Positions 12,090-24,799 of a stretch of 64,000 bases of DNA are shown piece by piece. The position numbers and the translations under genes were made by a program. Every line of letters starts with the position of its first letter. The first letter of the stretch is position 1. A model generated the notes under the pieces. It ran no database searches. It saw only the letters and a program-made list of their open reading frames with translations, and was not told the origin of the DNA. The DNA is from Orychophragmus violaceus (lineage: Eukaryota; Streptophyta; Magnoliopsida; Brassicales; Brassicaceae): the NCBI GenBank assembly GCA_030180135.1, contig CM058238.1, positions 3,668,461 to 3,732,460 of the forward strand, written 5' to 3'.

Positions 12090-14080
12090 AGATATGGGTA
12101 TCCTGATTATTATTATGCAGTATATGACTATATTCAATATGTTTGGACTACATATTAAGGGTATGAATGGTAACTGCGTTATTGCGGGACAATTTTAAAA
12201 TGCGGAGCGGTTCAAGTGCGGTACGTGCAGATTGCGGAATAAGTGCGGTTTATATATAATAAACGGTACGGAATATATATTGATTGGTGAAAATGATATG
12301 CGGGACAAGTGCGGTTTTTGGAAAGAATTTTAATTGATTTTGGTTTATTTTAGATAATTTTAGTTAATTTGGTTAATTTTTGATAACTTCATTACTTCAA
12401 ATTGATTCCATTCAATTCAGTCTAATTTAATAAATTTAAGATTTTTAAAAATAATTTGGTATACTCTACTCAAATTTGGTATATACTAATTTTAAATTTA
12501 CAAATGTAAAAACTGATTGATTCGATTTAGTTGGTTAGTTCGGTTAGTCGAGATATGTTAAAACATGATTTGTTATACCAAATAATTATCATAATTTTTT
12601 ATTTTTTTAAAAAACTTTATGGAAGAAAATAAAATTAAAATGAAGTTTAACAAGTAGATATGTTAGCTTTAAAATTTGGTGTATCTTTAAATTCAAAATT
12701 AGTCTTTTATATTAATTATTATACATAATTCTAACCTGTTTTGTATTCAATAACAATAAATATACTGTTAATGTTTAAATGGTGATAGACACAGTCGGTT
12801 AGCAAATTTCTATAATGATTTAATATTATTAGTTATAAGTTCATCCAACACATCTAGCACAACTTGTATAATAGTTTAACTATTACGCAAACTTTAAAAA
12901 GATGGGATCTCTGCCTAACTCGTGTTCCAATGAATATAATGAGTAAACAAATGTGTCATACGGGAACTCTTGCAAAAAGGTGAATGCCATAACAATGGGG
13001 AGCCAAATTACTGTATACGTGTCTGCCGAAAGTATCTGAACGTGAATTGTGTAAGAACCAAGCAAATATATTTATTAAATTGAAAAATGTATTTCATAAA
13101 TCATACAACAATATTGATAGCCATATGCACACACGTGCAAATTAAAAGCATATCAGCTCTAAGAAACACATTCACAACCATATCAACTGGATTTAAAATT
13201 TTCACATTTTGTGTATAGTTTGATATATACTTGTATATAGCATGTGAACTAGTCAAGTACCAGTCAATAGAGATCAGAATTAGATTATGACTTACGCTCC
13301 GGTTTAGGTCTAATTCTTATTCTCAATATATATTTGCTATTAACTTTTTTATTGATTAATGAAAATGAAATTATTTGGTAATATTATATATACACTACAT
13401 GTTTGTTCTTGGAATGGAAATGGTTAAAATGATATTTAAAATATTTAGGTTTGGATGGTGGAAAATATTTTCATTTTAAATTTATATGTATTATATGCGG
13501 GCATAAATCTTTTAATATCAATATAATTAAACTTTTATCTAAAATTTATATTAAAATTAGTTTATCTTAAATATTTCTAAAATTAGTATAGTGATAATTA
13601 TACAATTCATTATAAAAATCATTTTATCTATAATAAATATATTTAGTAATATATTAAAGTCAAATAATAAATATATTTTAAAATTTTATTACTAGGATTA
13701 TATATTTTCTATATATAATAAAATAATTATTTAAGTTAATATAATGAATAGCATATTTTCCAATTTGAAGTAAAATTAACATAATAAAAATGGAAATTAG
13801 GGGAAGCTAATAATTCAAGTGGCAAGTCAAGGCCACAAGTGCCGGGCTTGCTTATATTTGTAAGCTTTCTGTAAATTAGCCCATAACCAAATTTAATGAG
13901 TCAACTACTTGTTTACAAAATTCTAAAGAGCCCATCACCAAAATTAACGGCAAGCTTATTCTTTCCGTAGTCTCCATTTTTTTTCTTTGGGTTTTTTTTT
14001 TTTTGTTATCCAAGATTTTTTTCTTCTTCCAACACACTTTAAATTACTTATCCAAAATGGTTAAAGAAACCCAATTTTGG
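12090..14080. other. Intergenic; GTGCGGT-rich patch
   Basis: No gene seen. At 12170-12320 the motifs GTGCGGT, ATTGCGG and TGCGGGACAAGTGCGGTTT are clustered, like the subterminal repeats of hAT elements, but I could not find a matching second end. The remainder is very AT-rich. Confidence 0.4.
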
Positions 14081-14085
14081 AAGGG

Positions 14086-15345
14086 GAAAATGTTAAATAA
14101 AGAACAAACGAACTTTTCAGAAAACGGTAATAAAAGCTCGTCAAATCTCGTGGTATAAAAAAAGTTCAAAACTTTTGTTGATTTTTCCGTAAACTAATAA
14201 GAAAGTTTGCGTTGACAAAGCCAAAATAAGCTCGACGTTAATTCAACTAACGAAATTGATTAACAGAGTTGAACACCGTTTACTTTTTCGTTAAATTGAA
14301 AACTACGTCAAAACAGGGGTTCGAACCCGAGATCTCTCGTACTAGACCACTCGTTTACCACTATGCTATCTTCACTCGTCATGCACTGATTGAAACTAAA
14401 TCTATATAAACAGAAATTTTGACGTTTTATTAATGTCGCAAATTTGAATAAAAATTACGATGACCAGACTCGAACCCGAGACCCTCATCCATATACAGCC
14501 CGCCCTTATAACACTGTGCCACATTAATTCATCAAACATTTATCAAAACTAAATATATTAACCCACATCTCCATTTTCATTCTCTGTATCTGCATCATCC
14601 TCAGCATCTTCTGCAACTGCACAATCATCTTCATCAACTTCCGCAAGTCCCTTTTTTCAGCAACAATTCGATCGTTTTCGGACTTAGGTTCACCAGTAAG
14701 ATCTTCAACGCCACGTTTCCTCTTTTTCTTCGATTTCTTCGACGATACAGGCTTCCTCTTCACTCCTTTCTTCGTCATATCTTCAAATCGATTTGGGAAT
14801 TAGGGTTATGTTTAGGAGGAATCGCGATTTGGGGATGTTATGTTTTAACCACGACTACGTTTAAAAGTTTTTGGAAAATTAAACAAACGTTAACATTTCG
14901 GGTTATATATATTTAGTTTTGATAACTGTTTGATTAATTAATGTGGTACAGTGGTATAAGGGCGGGCTGTATATGAATGAGTGTCTCAGGTTCACGTCTG
15001 GCCATCGTAATTTTTATTCAAATTTGCAACATTAATAAAACGTCAAAATTTCTGTTTATATAGATTTAGTTTCAACCAGTACATGATTAGTGAAGATGGC
15101 ACAATGGTAAAAGAGTGGTCTAGTACGAGAGATCTCAGTTTCGAGCTCCTGAAAATGTAAACGGTGTTTAACTCCGTTAATCAATTTCGTTAGTTGAATT
15201 AACGTCGAACTTATTTTGACTTTGTCAACGCAAACTTTCTTAGTTTACGGAAAGTCAACAAAAAATTGAGTTTTTTTATACCACGAGATTTGACGAGTTT
15301 TTATTAGCGTTTTCTGAAAAGTTCGATCTTTATTTAACATTTTTG
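14086..15345. mobile_element. Foldback element with ~450-bp inverted arms
   Basis: The arms 14086-14567 and 14901-15345 are inverted copies of each other; for example TTTGCGTTGACAAAG on the left is CTTTGTCAACGCAAA on the right. Each arm holds two tRNA-like stretches with B-box motifs such as GGGGTTCGAACCC and GACTCGAACCCGAGACC on the left and degraded counterparts on the right. The 330-bp loop carries a short frame (14524-14778, minus strand) that begins MTKKGVKRKPVSSKKSKKKR and has no domain I recognise. Long arms suggest a Mutator-like or foldback transposon, but no clear target duplication was found. Confidence 0.65.
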
Positions 15346-15486
15346 GAAAACAAAAAGTTCTGTAAGTTAGACTTTGACAGATGAGCACAAAAGTGTTTTT
15401 TCAGTATTCTTAAAATATTTTTAAACCGAGAAGCTAATTACTCAAGTCTGGTTTTTAATCAGATGATATATACAGGGTGTTTAATA

Positions 15487-15745
15487 CTCCCTCCGTTTCT
15501 TAATAATTGTCGTTTTAGGTTTGGACACACATATTAAGAAAACATTTAATTTTTTACATTTTCTAAACAAAATATCATTAATTATCTACCTAAACACAAT
15601 TCAACCAATGATAAAATTATTTTTAGAATACAAATAGTCACAAAACATGAAAATGTAATAAATTTTACATTGAAAATTGAAAACGTCAACTAATTTGAAA
15701 CAAAAATAAATCTCTAAAACGACAACTATTAAGAAACGGAGGGAG
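15487..15745. mobile_element. Stowaway-like MITE
   Basis: A 259-bp element with terminal inverted repeats CTCCCTCCGTTTCTTAATA and TATTAAGAAACGGAGGGAG. The TA dinucleotide is duplicated at 15485-15486 and 15746-15747. The ends are the classic plant Stowaway (Tc1/mariner) consensus. Confidence 0.9.
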
Positions 15746-16154
15746 TATATATCTTCGTAAAATTACCGACTTTTTGAAGCTCAAAGCAATAAGTATAGAT
15801 GATTACGTAGCTCATCAATGTTAAAGATTTGTTATTTTGTTAATTTAACAAAGGGTTTTGTAGATCATCAACAAGAGTCGCCACCTCACCAATTGCAACC
15901 TTATACTTGACTTTGATTCTAAGTCGTAACAAAAATATTCAAATGCCAAACAAACACAAAGAGTTTGAAGGAAGAACTAACACAAAGAGCAGCTGCAGGT
16001 GCCCATATACATACGGAATGAGTTATTCTCTTTTAAGCATCTATACATTGCATCCAGATCTTACATAAATATATAATTTTCACACGAGGTGCTGTGAAAA
16101 TCAAACAGTGTTGAATCCATACAGTGTTTGATCGAGTTAGAGCAAGAGTACTTA

Positions 16155-17328
16155 CTAGGTGTTATGCTGAGGTGTTTTCATTGCTCTCTCTAAATCAATC
16201 TTGCAATCTTCTCGCAGTTCTTTCATTGTCATAAAGCTACTTTGCTGCAGGATTGGAGTTACACAAAACAAAACTCAGGATCGATCGTGTGCAGAGAAAG
16301 CAAAAAAGGGTTAAAGAACAAACACTTACAAGGTGGTTGCTTTCATGAGCGAGGATATCACCCATGCTAAGAAAGAGCGACCTCCACTTGCCCATGAGAT
16401 TAGATTCTAGCTTTGCAGAACAACCAGAGTTCACCGCGGCATGAAACTCCGTAGACTTTTCAGTACTATTCCTTTGAATCAAGTTGCTAGCTACTTTCTG
16501 ACTCTTCTTCAAGGCTGATTCAGTAAAGAAAACAAAGCATAAGACACAATATTCACCAGGAAATCCGCAGGAGCAAGCATGTGGTGAATATATGGTTTAT
16601 AACTTATATGGAGATAACAAGGATTTACCGGATATTCGACCTTTGATATCCTGGTAATGAAGATCCGACCATATATACGCAGCTGAAACAAATCCATAAC
16701 AGCAACAGAGCTAAGTTAGCTAACTTTACTTGAATCAAAAGAGATAATATGTCACAAAAAGCTCAAGAATCAGATTACCTTTAAGGCAAAAAGAACAAGA
16801 GCAAGACTTTAGCAAATCCTCTCCCGTATTCTCATTTACAAGCTCTTCCTTGTTAACATTAGAGCATCTATTCATTTCAAATGATCTCAAATTCAGAGAT
16901 TTAGGCAATTCCTCCCTTATCTCAGTATCACTGCTTAACACAGATAAACCCAAGCCTTCATCAGCAGTAGTTTGATTTGCATCAGCATCCACGTTTAACT
17001 CCCGTGCACCGTCTTTGTCACCTGGTTCAAAATAGATCTCCTTGCCATCTCCACTGGAAACCTCCACCAAAGCATCATCAGAATCCGAAGAAGACCCTTC
17101 GTTTGTATCAGCATTTTCCTTTACCAAGTCATCCACAACCACACACAACCTCTTTGAAAACTTTACCTTCGAATCTTCATGAGCAATGGTTTTACCAGAT
17201 CCATCTTCAGATTTGTGAATCAAATCACCCAAAATCGAGGAAAATCCTCTCTTCTTTGGAAGATTTGTCAAATCACTCAAAGCGGGTCGGGTTACTTCGG
17301 AAACTGATTTGCTGCTATCTTCAGTCAT
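16155..17328 (-). CDS. Conserved plant protein of unknown function (At5g10110 position)
   Basis: A four-exon gene: 16779-17328, 16629-16682, 16330-16514 and 16155-16244, all with GT-AG introns and preserved frame, giving 292 residues. The N-terminal half is polar and acidic (SSSDSDDALVEVSSGDG), with a conserved-looking start (RPALSDLTNLPKKRGFSSIL). A short Cys cluster CSCSFCLKG ends exon 1. The C-terminal part (AYIWSDLHYQDIKGRIS, then LMGKWRSLFLSMGDILAHES) looks helical and is probably the conserved core. No enzyme motif, signal peptide or membrane segment is visible. It is assigned to the At5g10110 position between TPP and EIL by synteny. I cannot give a function. Confidence 0.82.
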
Positions 17329-17339
17329 CTTTCAAAATC

Positions 17340-17860
17340 ACACAGAAAGGAAAGAGCAGTAATTTCAAAATTCAAACATGAAAACTGAAATTGAGATGAC
17401 AAATTTTCAACATAGAAGATCGAAATGTTAAACCCAATCAAGCAATTCAACTAAAAAAGGCTCTCAATTTCGCAACCGGAAATTGGCGGTGTGCATAGAA
17501 CGAATCGATTCGTACCTAGAAATGACGATGACGATGAGATGAAAATTGGGTTTAGTGGAGAGATTGAGAGCATCCGTCGGTGGGAGATCTGAAGGATGAG
17601 GAAATTAGGGTTTTTGATTTCGTTGAGGCGGGAACCGTATCGATTTTTTTCTCATCTGGATTTTTTTTTTTTTTTTTTACTTCAGCGTTTCGAATCATAA
17701 TTGGGCGTGAAACTCGGGCGACGCGCGGTCCCACTGCTTGCTTACTAAATATTAATGAAGCCCAATATCATTGAATATTAATAGGCCTATCATAACGGGC
17801 CTAATATAAACGTATTAGAACTATAGTCCATTAAATTTGTATTTTGTTCACATTAAAAAT
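17340..17860. promoter_or_regulatory. Upstream region of the At5g10110-like gene
   Basis: Holds the presumed 5' leader and promoter of the minus-strand gene. It includes a T-run at 17658-17678 and a TGGGCC-like site (GCCCAAT, about 17760). No element boundary is apparent. Confidence 0.35.
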
Positions 17861-17864
17861 TAAT

Positions 17865-18535
17865 GTGCAACCATCAGGGCTTTGCCGGATGTCCGCTTCC
17901 CGCTTCGAAATCGGAGTCGGAATCAAAAATTTGTGAAAGCTTTCAGAATTCCGCTTGCAAGAAGCTTCAAAAAAAATCTTTAAACATGCATTGGAAGCTT
18001 GCGTTTCTGTTTTAAAATCATGATATCCTAACACAAATAAAAAATGTAGAGTTATATTTTATATGTTTTTTATTTTATAAAAAAGTCCATAATTAAAAGA
18101 TTAAAAATCGTATATAAAATGTTGAAACTAATAATAAAATTTAATTTTTTGCATAATAATGTTTATCCTTTACTTACAATGAATTTTGTTTAAATAGAGT
18201 GTATTAATCATTTATAAATTACTATAAGTGATTAATTTAATTAGTTAAACAATATTATATTTGAAAATTTGGAATTTTTTAGTTATTTTATAATATATTT
18301 TGAGTTCATCTTATTCAATATAGTTAACTAAGAATGAATACAATATTTTGATTTTTAATTTTTAATCGTATGAGTTTTAATTATAGGTTATATTATATTT
18401 TTAATATATATATACACACATATATGTATATACGCTTCCAACACGTACCCGCTTCCTATATATTTCTAAAAAGCCGCTTTTGCGCTTCTATACAATTCCG
18501 CTTCCGCGTACCCGCTTCCGATTCCATGTAACATA
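17865..18535. mobile_element. GGAAGCGG-repeat transposon, copy 1
   Basis: The right end (CGCTTCCAACACGTACCCGC, then CGCGTACCCGCTTCCGATTC at 18432-18530) is the inverted counterpart of the left end of the element at 45669. The left end (18-20 bp motifs such as GTCCGCTTCCCGCTTCGAAA) has the same GCTTCCGC vocabulary. The centre is AT-rich and non-coding. Target duplication not resolved. Confidence 0.55.
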
Positions 18536-19079
18536 TTATATATCAACAACAACAACAAAAATATCTAAATTAAACATTTTGAAAATACTATAATTTGTCG
18601 AGTTCGCCCTAATTTTGTGATCCCAATCACAATTTTCGAGACAACCACGTTTTCTACTTTGGATTCGTTGTGCGCTCGGTCGGCATCGGGGAGCGGTTCC
18701 TCTTCGTGCTTGTGCTATTTTCAGTAATCCTATTCTTGCTGCTGATGTTTTCTTCATGTTGTTATGCTCCTTGGTTTTTCGACTTTGAGGCGTAGTCCAA
18801 CTCAGGTGGGTTTTAATATTGGTGCTCGTCATGGGTTTAGTGTCAGATGTGTCGTCGATCTTGTCTATGCAGGCCGCATGATGTTATGTCGAAGTCTCTC
18901 ATATTTCCGTGGTGGTGCTGGTTATGCGATAGTTTTGCAGTGTGATATTGTGATTTATGGCGGTTCTCTGATGGTTTTAGGCCAAGTTCGTGGTCTATCT
19001 CTTCTTGGGTCGAGTTATTTTCTTGCTGATTAAACCTCGGGTTGGTGGAGGGGGGAGAGGTTAGTGATTGCGGGTTAGG

Positions 19080-22000
19080 CACTACAAAAAATTGAGGTAT
19101 TAATAGCAGTAAAATATAGCATTTTGTAATTTTCTGCTATGATAAATATCACTCATTTTTTATATAGCGTTTTTAAACTTACAAATGCTATGTTTGTGTG
19201 ATAAAATTTTACGCGTCCAATTTTAGTGTTTGGCGCTTATTAATATTTCATTAAAGTGCTATAGAATGGTTAAGCGGGAGTAAAAATTTTAAGTCCCGCC
19301 GATCTTAGGAAAAAAAGTGTTAAAGAAGAAAATTTCATTTGCTCGTCATTATTCTTTCATTCCTTTTTCTCATTCTCTAGATCTAAAGTCACTCTTTAAT
19401 TCGCCTCCTCTCCATTGTACGAATCTCGATATTTTGGATCTGTTTGCGATTACATTTTTTCTTTTGTGAAACCGACGCGTTTCTTCTTTCATTTCACAGC
19501 CTGTGTTCGTCTCGGGAGGCATGTGATTTGTTCTGAACATTTAAGTTTCATCTAAAAATTTGAGGCACAAGCCCATATTATCAATTTTCTAACATCATTA
19601 GACTTGTCAATTAACTATTAGGTCTTATTGTGATAGGCTTCTAGATCTATCTCTCCGATTTTTTGTGATTCCTGAAGTCAAATTTGGATTTCACAGAAGC
19701 TATTTAGTACTTGAAGTGTTTTTGATTTTGCAGGTTCAAGACCGAGCAGATTCATCTTACTCTCTATATGACTACAATTGCTTTTTTAATTAGAGGAATT
19801 AACTCGTAGAACATCATCATGAGTCGTTACGATAGCCGGACCGGTGATTGTACCTCATACCATAACTGTAGAAGGTAAGTGTGTTTTCTCTGTGGTGGTG
19901 TATTATGGAAGAAGAGTCTCGTGACGGAAGCATCGTTGTGGGTAATGGTTGCTCTGTCGTGCAAGGGAAGCTTTGTTTAGCAAAGTTTGAGACGAGAAAA
20001 TTTGATGATTGTTTAGAGTTGGTCGATTCAATATTCTTCGACATTCCGATAAGTGGTTGATCTTTTTCAAAGATCTGATTTTTTGTGTATTCAGAAGCGT
20101 TCTTGCTTGTTATTTGGAGTAATGAGTGTGAAACATTGAGTTCTTCAGTCAAGAAAAGTGAAAGCGAGCTAAAGGGTTTTATATTGGTGTTGTTGTTGCA
20201 GAAATCATATCTCAAGAAAAATTTGGGTTTTATGATCATAATCCTATGAACAAGAGTGTGAGGCAGGTAAAAAGGATGCAGCAGAGCCCACCAGAAATGT
20301 AATTACTATTTCTTATATAGTGTTTTAGGGGTGATTTCTGCAATTATCCCATTATTCTCTGAAGTTTGTGTGTAACACTTCTTGTGTTTGTAGGTTGTGG
20401 ATGTTCTTGGAGGATCAATACAAAAAAAGAAACCGTGATGGGTAGGCAACGTCAACTATTTGTGTAAGTCTTAATAAACACCACTCATTATTTTGCATCA
20501 TTGCTGAAATGTTTATTTTTTTATGTTTGTTATAACACAATGGGGAATCGCTTACAAGATAACTAAAAAGGAGGACAAAATAGATGCTTTATTAGTAAGT
20601 GATTATTCTCTTACTCACAAAATCATTACAAACATTTCTGATTTGATATTCCAGTTTGTGTATCTTGATTGCTTCAGTAAGTTCATATTGTTATGTGCTT
20701 CCTCTAACTTCAAAAATATGGATATTGGTGATGATAATGCTTACTTGTTTCAGGACATTAATGATTCAGAACCAGCTGTATCAGGAGTGATTGTGTAAGA
20801 AATGAATAGATTGTGTAATACAACGGCGTATATATAACAAACTAATACTGATGTCGAGACATCTCTTCTTTGTTTACCTAGATATTTAGCTTCCCCATAC
20901 AAGAAGAGCAACAACAACTACTTCTCAACAGGTTCATGATCTCTTCTGCTTTTTATCTCCATACATGCTTTTAACTTATCTTTGTTTTCATAATGCTTGT
21001 TGCTTTCAAACTAACCTAAGTCCTCGTCTTCTGGAAATCGCTGATTTTTAGGCCAATTGAATATCTTGGGATTGTTTGTGGATAGACCTTGGAGACATGG
21101 GCAATGGAAGGGATCAAGAAATTAATCTTATATGACTTGGCAGTGACAACTGCTAATTCCTCTGAAATTATTCGGATTCGACTTTAACTGAAGCCTCTTG
21201 GTGGGAATCGATCGTGTGAAGTTTTCAAGACCATAATTGCATGTATGTTGAGGTATAAATGGATACATTTTAGAAAATTGTCTGAATATTGTCGTCTTGA
21301 CTCGAAGATTTATGCCCCTTTTGTTTTGATTTTTTTATGTTTTGTTCAGAATGGTTCCGATCTGCAAAGGTGGGCGCTTTACAGGAGCTTTGCAGTCTGT
21401 CGGAGCAGTTCTTAGAGACTTTTCAGAATCTGCAAATGTTTTTCAAGATTGTAGGAATGATCATAGGAATGAAACTAAGTATGGTCGAGAGATTGTTGAT
21501 GTTCACATGTTTTTCAGACATTGCACTAAACTGCAGTCAGCCAAATGCCTTCACGCACGCCTCATTGTGTCTAAAGCATTCCTTAATTAGAGCAACAACA
21601 ACTACTTCTCAACAGGTTCATGATCTCTTCTCAACAGGCGGGTATTTACAATGGAGAGGTATATGGAGTAAGTATCAAAGTAAGTATTCACATGTATTTT
21701 TAGTGCCCATTGCAACTGAAGAATATGAATCCATGGCCTCAGTTTTGATTAGTACACTAATCTTATGGAGATAAGTGAATCTCTTCTTGCATAAACTTTT
21801 CTTTGTTTCTTCTTGCAGGAACTAGATACAGAGAGTAGTGGCTACAACTCACGGAGCAAAGCCAGACAGAACTGCATTTGCTTCTTATATTGTTTAGTTT
21901 CTCTCATATTCTAATAATATTGAATTATTTTATAGTTTATGACAATTTTGTAAAATGATTACATTAATAAAGTTATTTTCACTTAAGTTTGGAACTTATT

Positions 22001-22320
22001 TAATTATATTCATATATTTATAATAGCTCATAAATCTAAAATATGTGAAATGGATGACAAAAATAAATAACATAATGTGAATGCTATAGTAAAAATGGTG
22101 TATATAGAATAAATAATAACAAACATAAAACGCTATTATATAAAATATAATAGCATAACACTAACCGCTATTATAAATAACTCTATTGTAGCATATCGAA
22201 AAAGCGCTATATAAAGTGTTTGACCTACTATAACGGACGTAAATAGAGCGTTTACTAAACCGTTATAATAGTAATATATAGCATTTTCGGGTGCTATATA
22301 TACTCCAATTTCTTGTAATG
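19080..22320. mobile_element. CACTA-type element carrying a gene fragment
   Basis: A 3.24-kb element with terminal inverted repeats CACTACAAAAAATTGAGGTA and (inverted right end) CATTACAAGAAATTGGAGTA. Subterminal ATAGC motifs (TATAGCATTTT, TATAGCGTTTT and inverted forms) lie at both ends. The flanking trinucleotides are AGG and AGA, an imperfect 3-bp duplication. No transposase frame is visible, so it is non-autonomous. It contains a fragment of a PPR-like gene at about 21340-21590 and intron-like stretches, suggesting a Pack-CACTA element. Confidence 0.7.
21342..21590 (+). pseudogene. Captured PPR-protein gene fragment inside the CACTA element
   Basis: The frame contains DVHMFFRHCTKLQSAKCLHA followed by RLIVSKAF. 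This resembles the N-terminal part of a DYW/E-class pentatricopeptide-repeat protein of the At4g33990 (EMB2758) type, from my memory of that family. It covers only about 80 codons with no further PPR units, ends in a stop and lies between CACTA termini, so I read it as transduplicated gene sequence and not a functional gene. A second overlapping frame at 21337-21774 is a shadow. Confidence 0.5.
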
Positions 22321-23122
22321 AGACTGGTTAGTGGTTGGTTTAATTTGGTTAGTTTTAGGTTTATGTGGTTACACTTGTGATAGTTTTTAGCGACAGTAGT
22401 TTTTGACTGGTTCAGGTGCTTCGACTGATTAGTATCATAGATTTTATATTTTCCCTTTTCTAATTGGGTATTTCGTTGATTCAAAAAGTGGTTTTGACTT
22501 CTTAGATTGCAATTGGATGATTCATTGTGAAATTTGTTGTGGATGTTTTCCAGTCAGATTTTTCTCCGATTTCGTCTTTATCTCGATGTTTTTGGTTGGT
22601 AGGGCTTCAAATCTGTTGAGATTTGAGTTTCTATAGGGCTTCTATCTATTGGGAGTGCATTGCAACCGCATCCAAAATAGTTTTAGGGGATTGAATAACG
22701 GTTCTTTCTTGTCGGATATGAATTTTTGGTTCTTGAATATGTGAGAATGTCTTACAACAGCTGTTTAGAAAATTGATGTTGTCGTATGGTGGGCCGTGGA
22801 CAACAACGATGAATCTCGTTCAAAATCTTTGCAAGTGTTTTCAATTGCAACTTTGGGTTGTCACTGGTACAGTTTGGATTTTTTTCGATTTTATCTGGTT
22901 TAATTGCATATTTTAGTTCTCTTTTGTAAGACTTTCTACCACGAAATATATTTCTTCAGTTTTATTTATGGGGATATCAATTTATTCTGCTGGCTTAATT
23001 AGTTTCTCTTTTGTGAAATTAGGTTCTTAAGATTATTGTTTTCTGGCAAAGTATTTTTTCTAGTTATATCAATACATTTTATACAGGGGAAAAAACATTT
23101 TGAAAATACTGCGACATGATAA

Positions 23123-23397
23123 GAGCATGAATATCAAGATATCTTAACTGGATATCTTATCAAAAATATATTAAAATATTGTGGGTCCCACGTGGGACCC
23201 ACGTGAATAGTTAACATATTCATCCCAAAAGTTTCTTAGCTAAGATACGTATCTTACCTGTAGCGCCACGTAGGCGCTACAGGATTGGACCAATTTTTTT
23301 TTTTAATTTTTTTTTTCGAATTTAAAAAAAAATAATTGAAAAAATTAAAAAAAAAAAGTTAAGATACCCAAACAGGATATCATGGATATTCATGCTC
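23123..23397. mobile_element. Harbinger-like MITE, copy 2
   Basis: A 275-bp element with near-perfect ends GAGCATGAATATC and GATATTCATGCTC and a TAA duplication (23120-23122, 23398-23400). It contains the internal palindrome GGGTCCCACGTGGGACCCAC. It sits 12 bp beyond the right target duplication of retroposon A. Confidence 0.85.
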
Positions 23398-23558
23398 TAA
23401 GATGGCCTTCAGTTTCATGCGAGGGCCAACCGGACAAGTCCCAAACATATATATTTTGGTTTTCGTTTTCCAACAATTTCTCTTTGTTTATTCTTTTCCT
23501 CCATAATTATTAATTTTATATAAAATAAGAAACAAATATAGGTTAATAAAGATCCAAA

Positions 23559-24786
23559 TCACTTCGAATAGATTCAATCGTAACAACACAAAAACCCTAG
23601 CCGAAAACGCTTCCAGGCACGAAGACCGAGGTGCCGTCTAGCTTTCGTCTGTGAGCTCTCCTCCTCTCCGGCGGTCGTCGTTCCTTCAAGTCGACGCCGG
23701 AGAGGCCAGTCCGTGTCTCTTTCCTTTAGTAGTCGTTGCCGTTCCGCTCCGATCTGGTCAAGTCTTGCCTCGTCTCCGGCCTCGATTCGACGACGGTTTC
23801 TCTCTGTCCATGGCGTTGCTCTTCTCTGCGTGGTGTTCTTCTAGGTGCGGTGGTGGTCTGCGGTTTCTACATGTCCTTGCGTTTGGTGGATCGATGTCTC
23901 GTAACTCGGTTGGGACTCTGCAACGATCCCTCTTCCGAGGTTTCTCGCCGGCGACTAGGTGTCCGGTCTTTCTGCTCCGTGCGACGATGGCGATGTTAGC
24001 TCTTTTCTCGACCCAGATCGTCTCTATTGAATCCTCGCCGCCGTGGGTGGGATGTACGGAGGTAATCAGGGTTTGAGTGGATAGTTGGCTTATCGTGGTC
24101 AGATCTGGTTTTGGTGTTGGTATTAATCGGTTTAGTAGAATTTTAGTAACCTCTGCTTATAGGATAATTTGGTGGTACGGCTTGGATCCTTGTGGTTAAC
24201 CTTGGTTTCGTTTAGAGCGCTTTTCAATCGGGTTTTATGGATTAGATTGGTTGTTTGGATTGCTTAGACTTCGTTGGAGATTTGGGTTGTTTAAGGCTTC
24301 TATCTAGGTTTATTCTAGACGTTTATGAGTGCGTCTTTACCGTTCCGGGAAGAGGTTTAGGGGAACTTTCTTAGGTTCTTTCTTGTCGGGATATGAAGTC
24401 TGTTTCTGGTTCTGGGTTGTGAGAGAGTGTCTCTCTGAGAGTCTCCTTGTTGTTGATGTTGTCGTTCGGTGAGCCGTGGGCTACGACGACTTATCTCGTT
24501 CTTTCCTCTTTTGCGGTTTCCACAATTTCCATGTTTGAGTTGCCTTGGTTAACTCTTGTGCTACTGATTTATGTTTCCTTGAGCCGTAGGTTTTAGCAAT
24601 CCTATATGGACTTTTGTTGCCTGGTTATTGGGCTTTTGTTGCCTGATCTTTGGGCTTTTGTTATCCGTTGTTTGGGTTTGGTCTGCCTGTTGTTTGGGCT
24701 TTCGTTTCCTTTCTATAGGATTTTGTATTTAACTCTCGTTCTTTCAGTTTATGAATATAATCCCTTCAGATGGAAAAAAAAAAAAA
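23559..24786 (+). mobile_element. Non-coding poly(A) retroposon B
   Basis: A 1.23-kb insertion ending in a 17-19 A tail, flanked by AAAGATCCAAA (23548-23558 and 24787-24797). The first 400 bp are GC-rich (CTCTCCGGCGGTCGTCGTTCC) and the rest GT-rich. The 3' end (TTTATGAATATAATCCCTTC) resembles that of retroposon C. The 141- and 88-codon frames within it have no recognisable domain. Confidence 0.7.
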
Positions 24787-24799
24787 AAAGATCCAAAAT

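Larger units (their letters stand above)
18590..23092 (+). mobile_element. Non-coding poly(A) retroposon A, split by a CACTA element
   Basis: Flanked by an 18-bp perfect target duplication, AAACATTTTGAAAATACT (18572-18589 and 23093-23110), with a short A tail before the right copy. The retroposon sequence (18590-19079 and 22321-23092, about 1.26 kb) is GT-rich, lacks a long frame and parallels retroposon B; for example both have GGTTCTTTCTTGTCGG and a GATGTTGTCG...GGGCTACG/GGGCCGTGGAC region. It resembles non-autonomous Sadhu-like plant retroposons. The CACTA element at 19080-22320 inserted later. Confidence 0.7.

Noticed and set aside
14290..15150. tRNA genes
   Set aside because: B boxes are good but the stretches do not fold into a plausible full cloverleaf with matching arms by eye, and they are repeated in inverted arms of an element; SINE-like origin is more likely.
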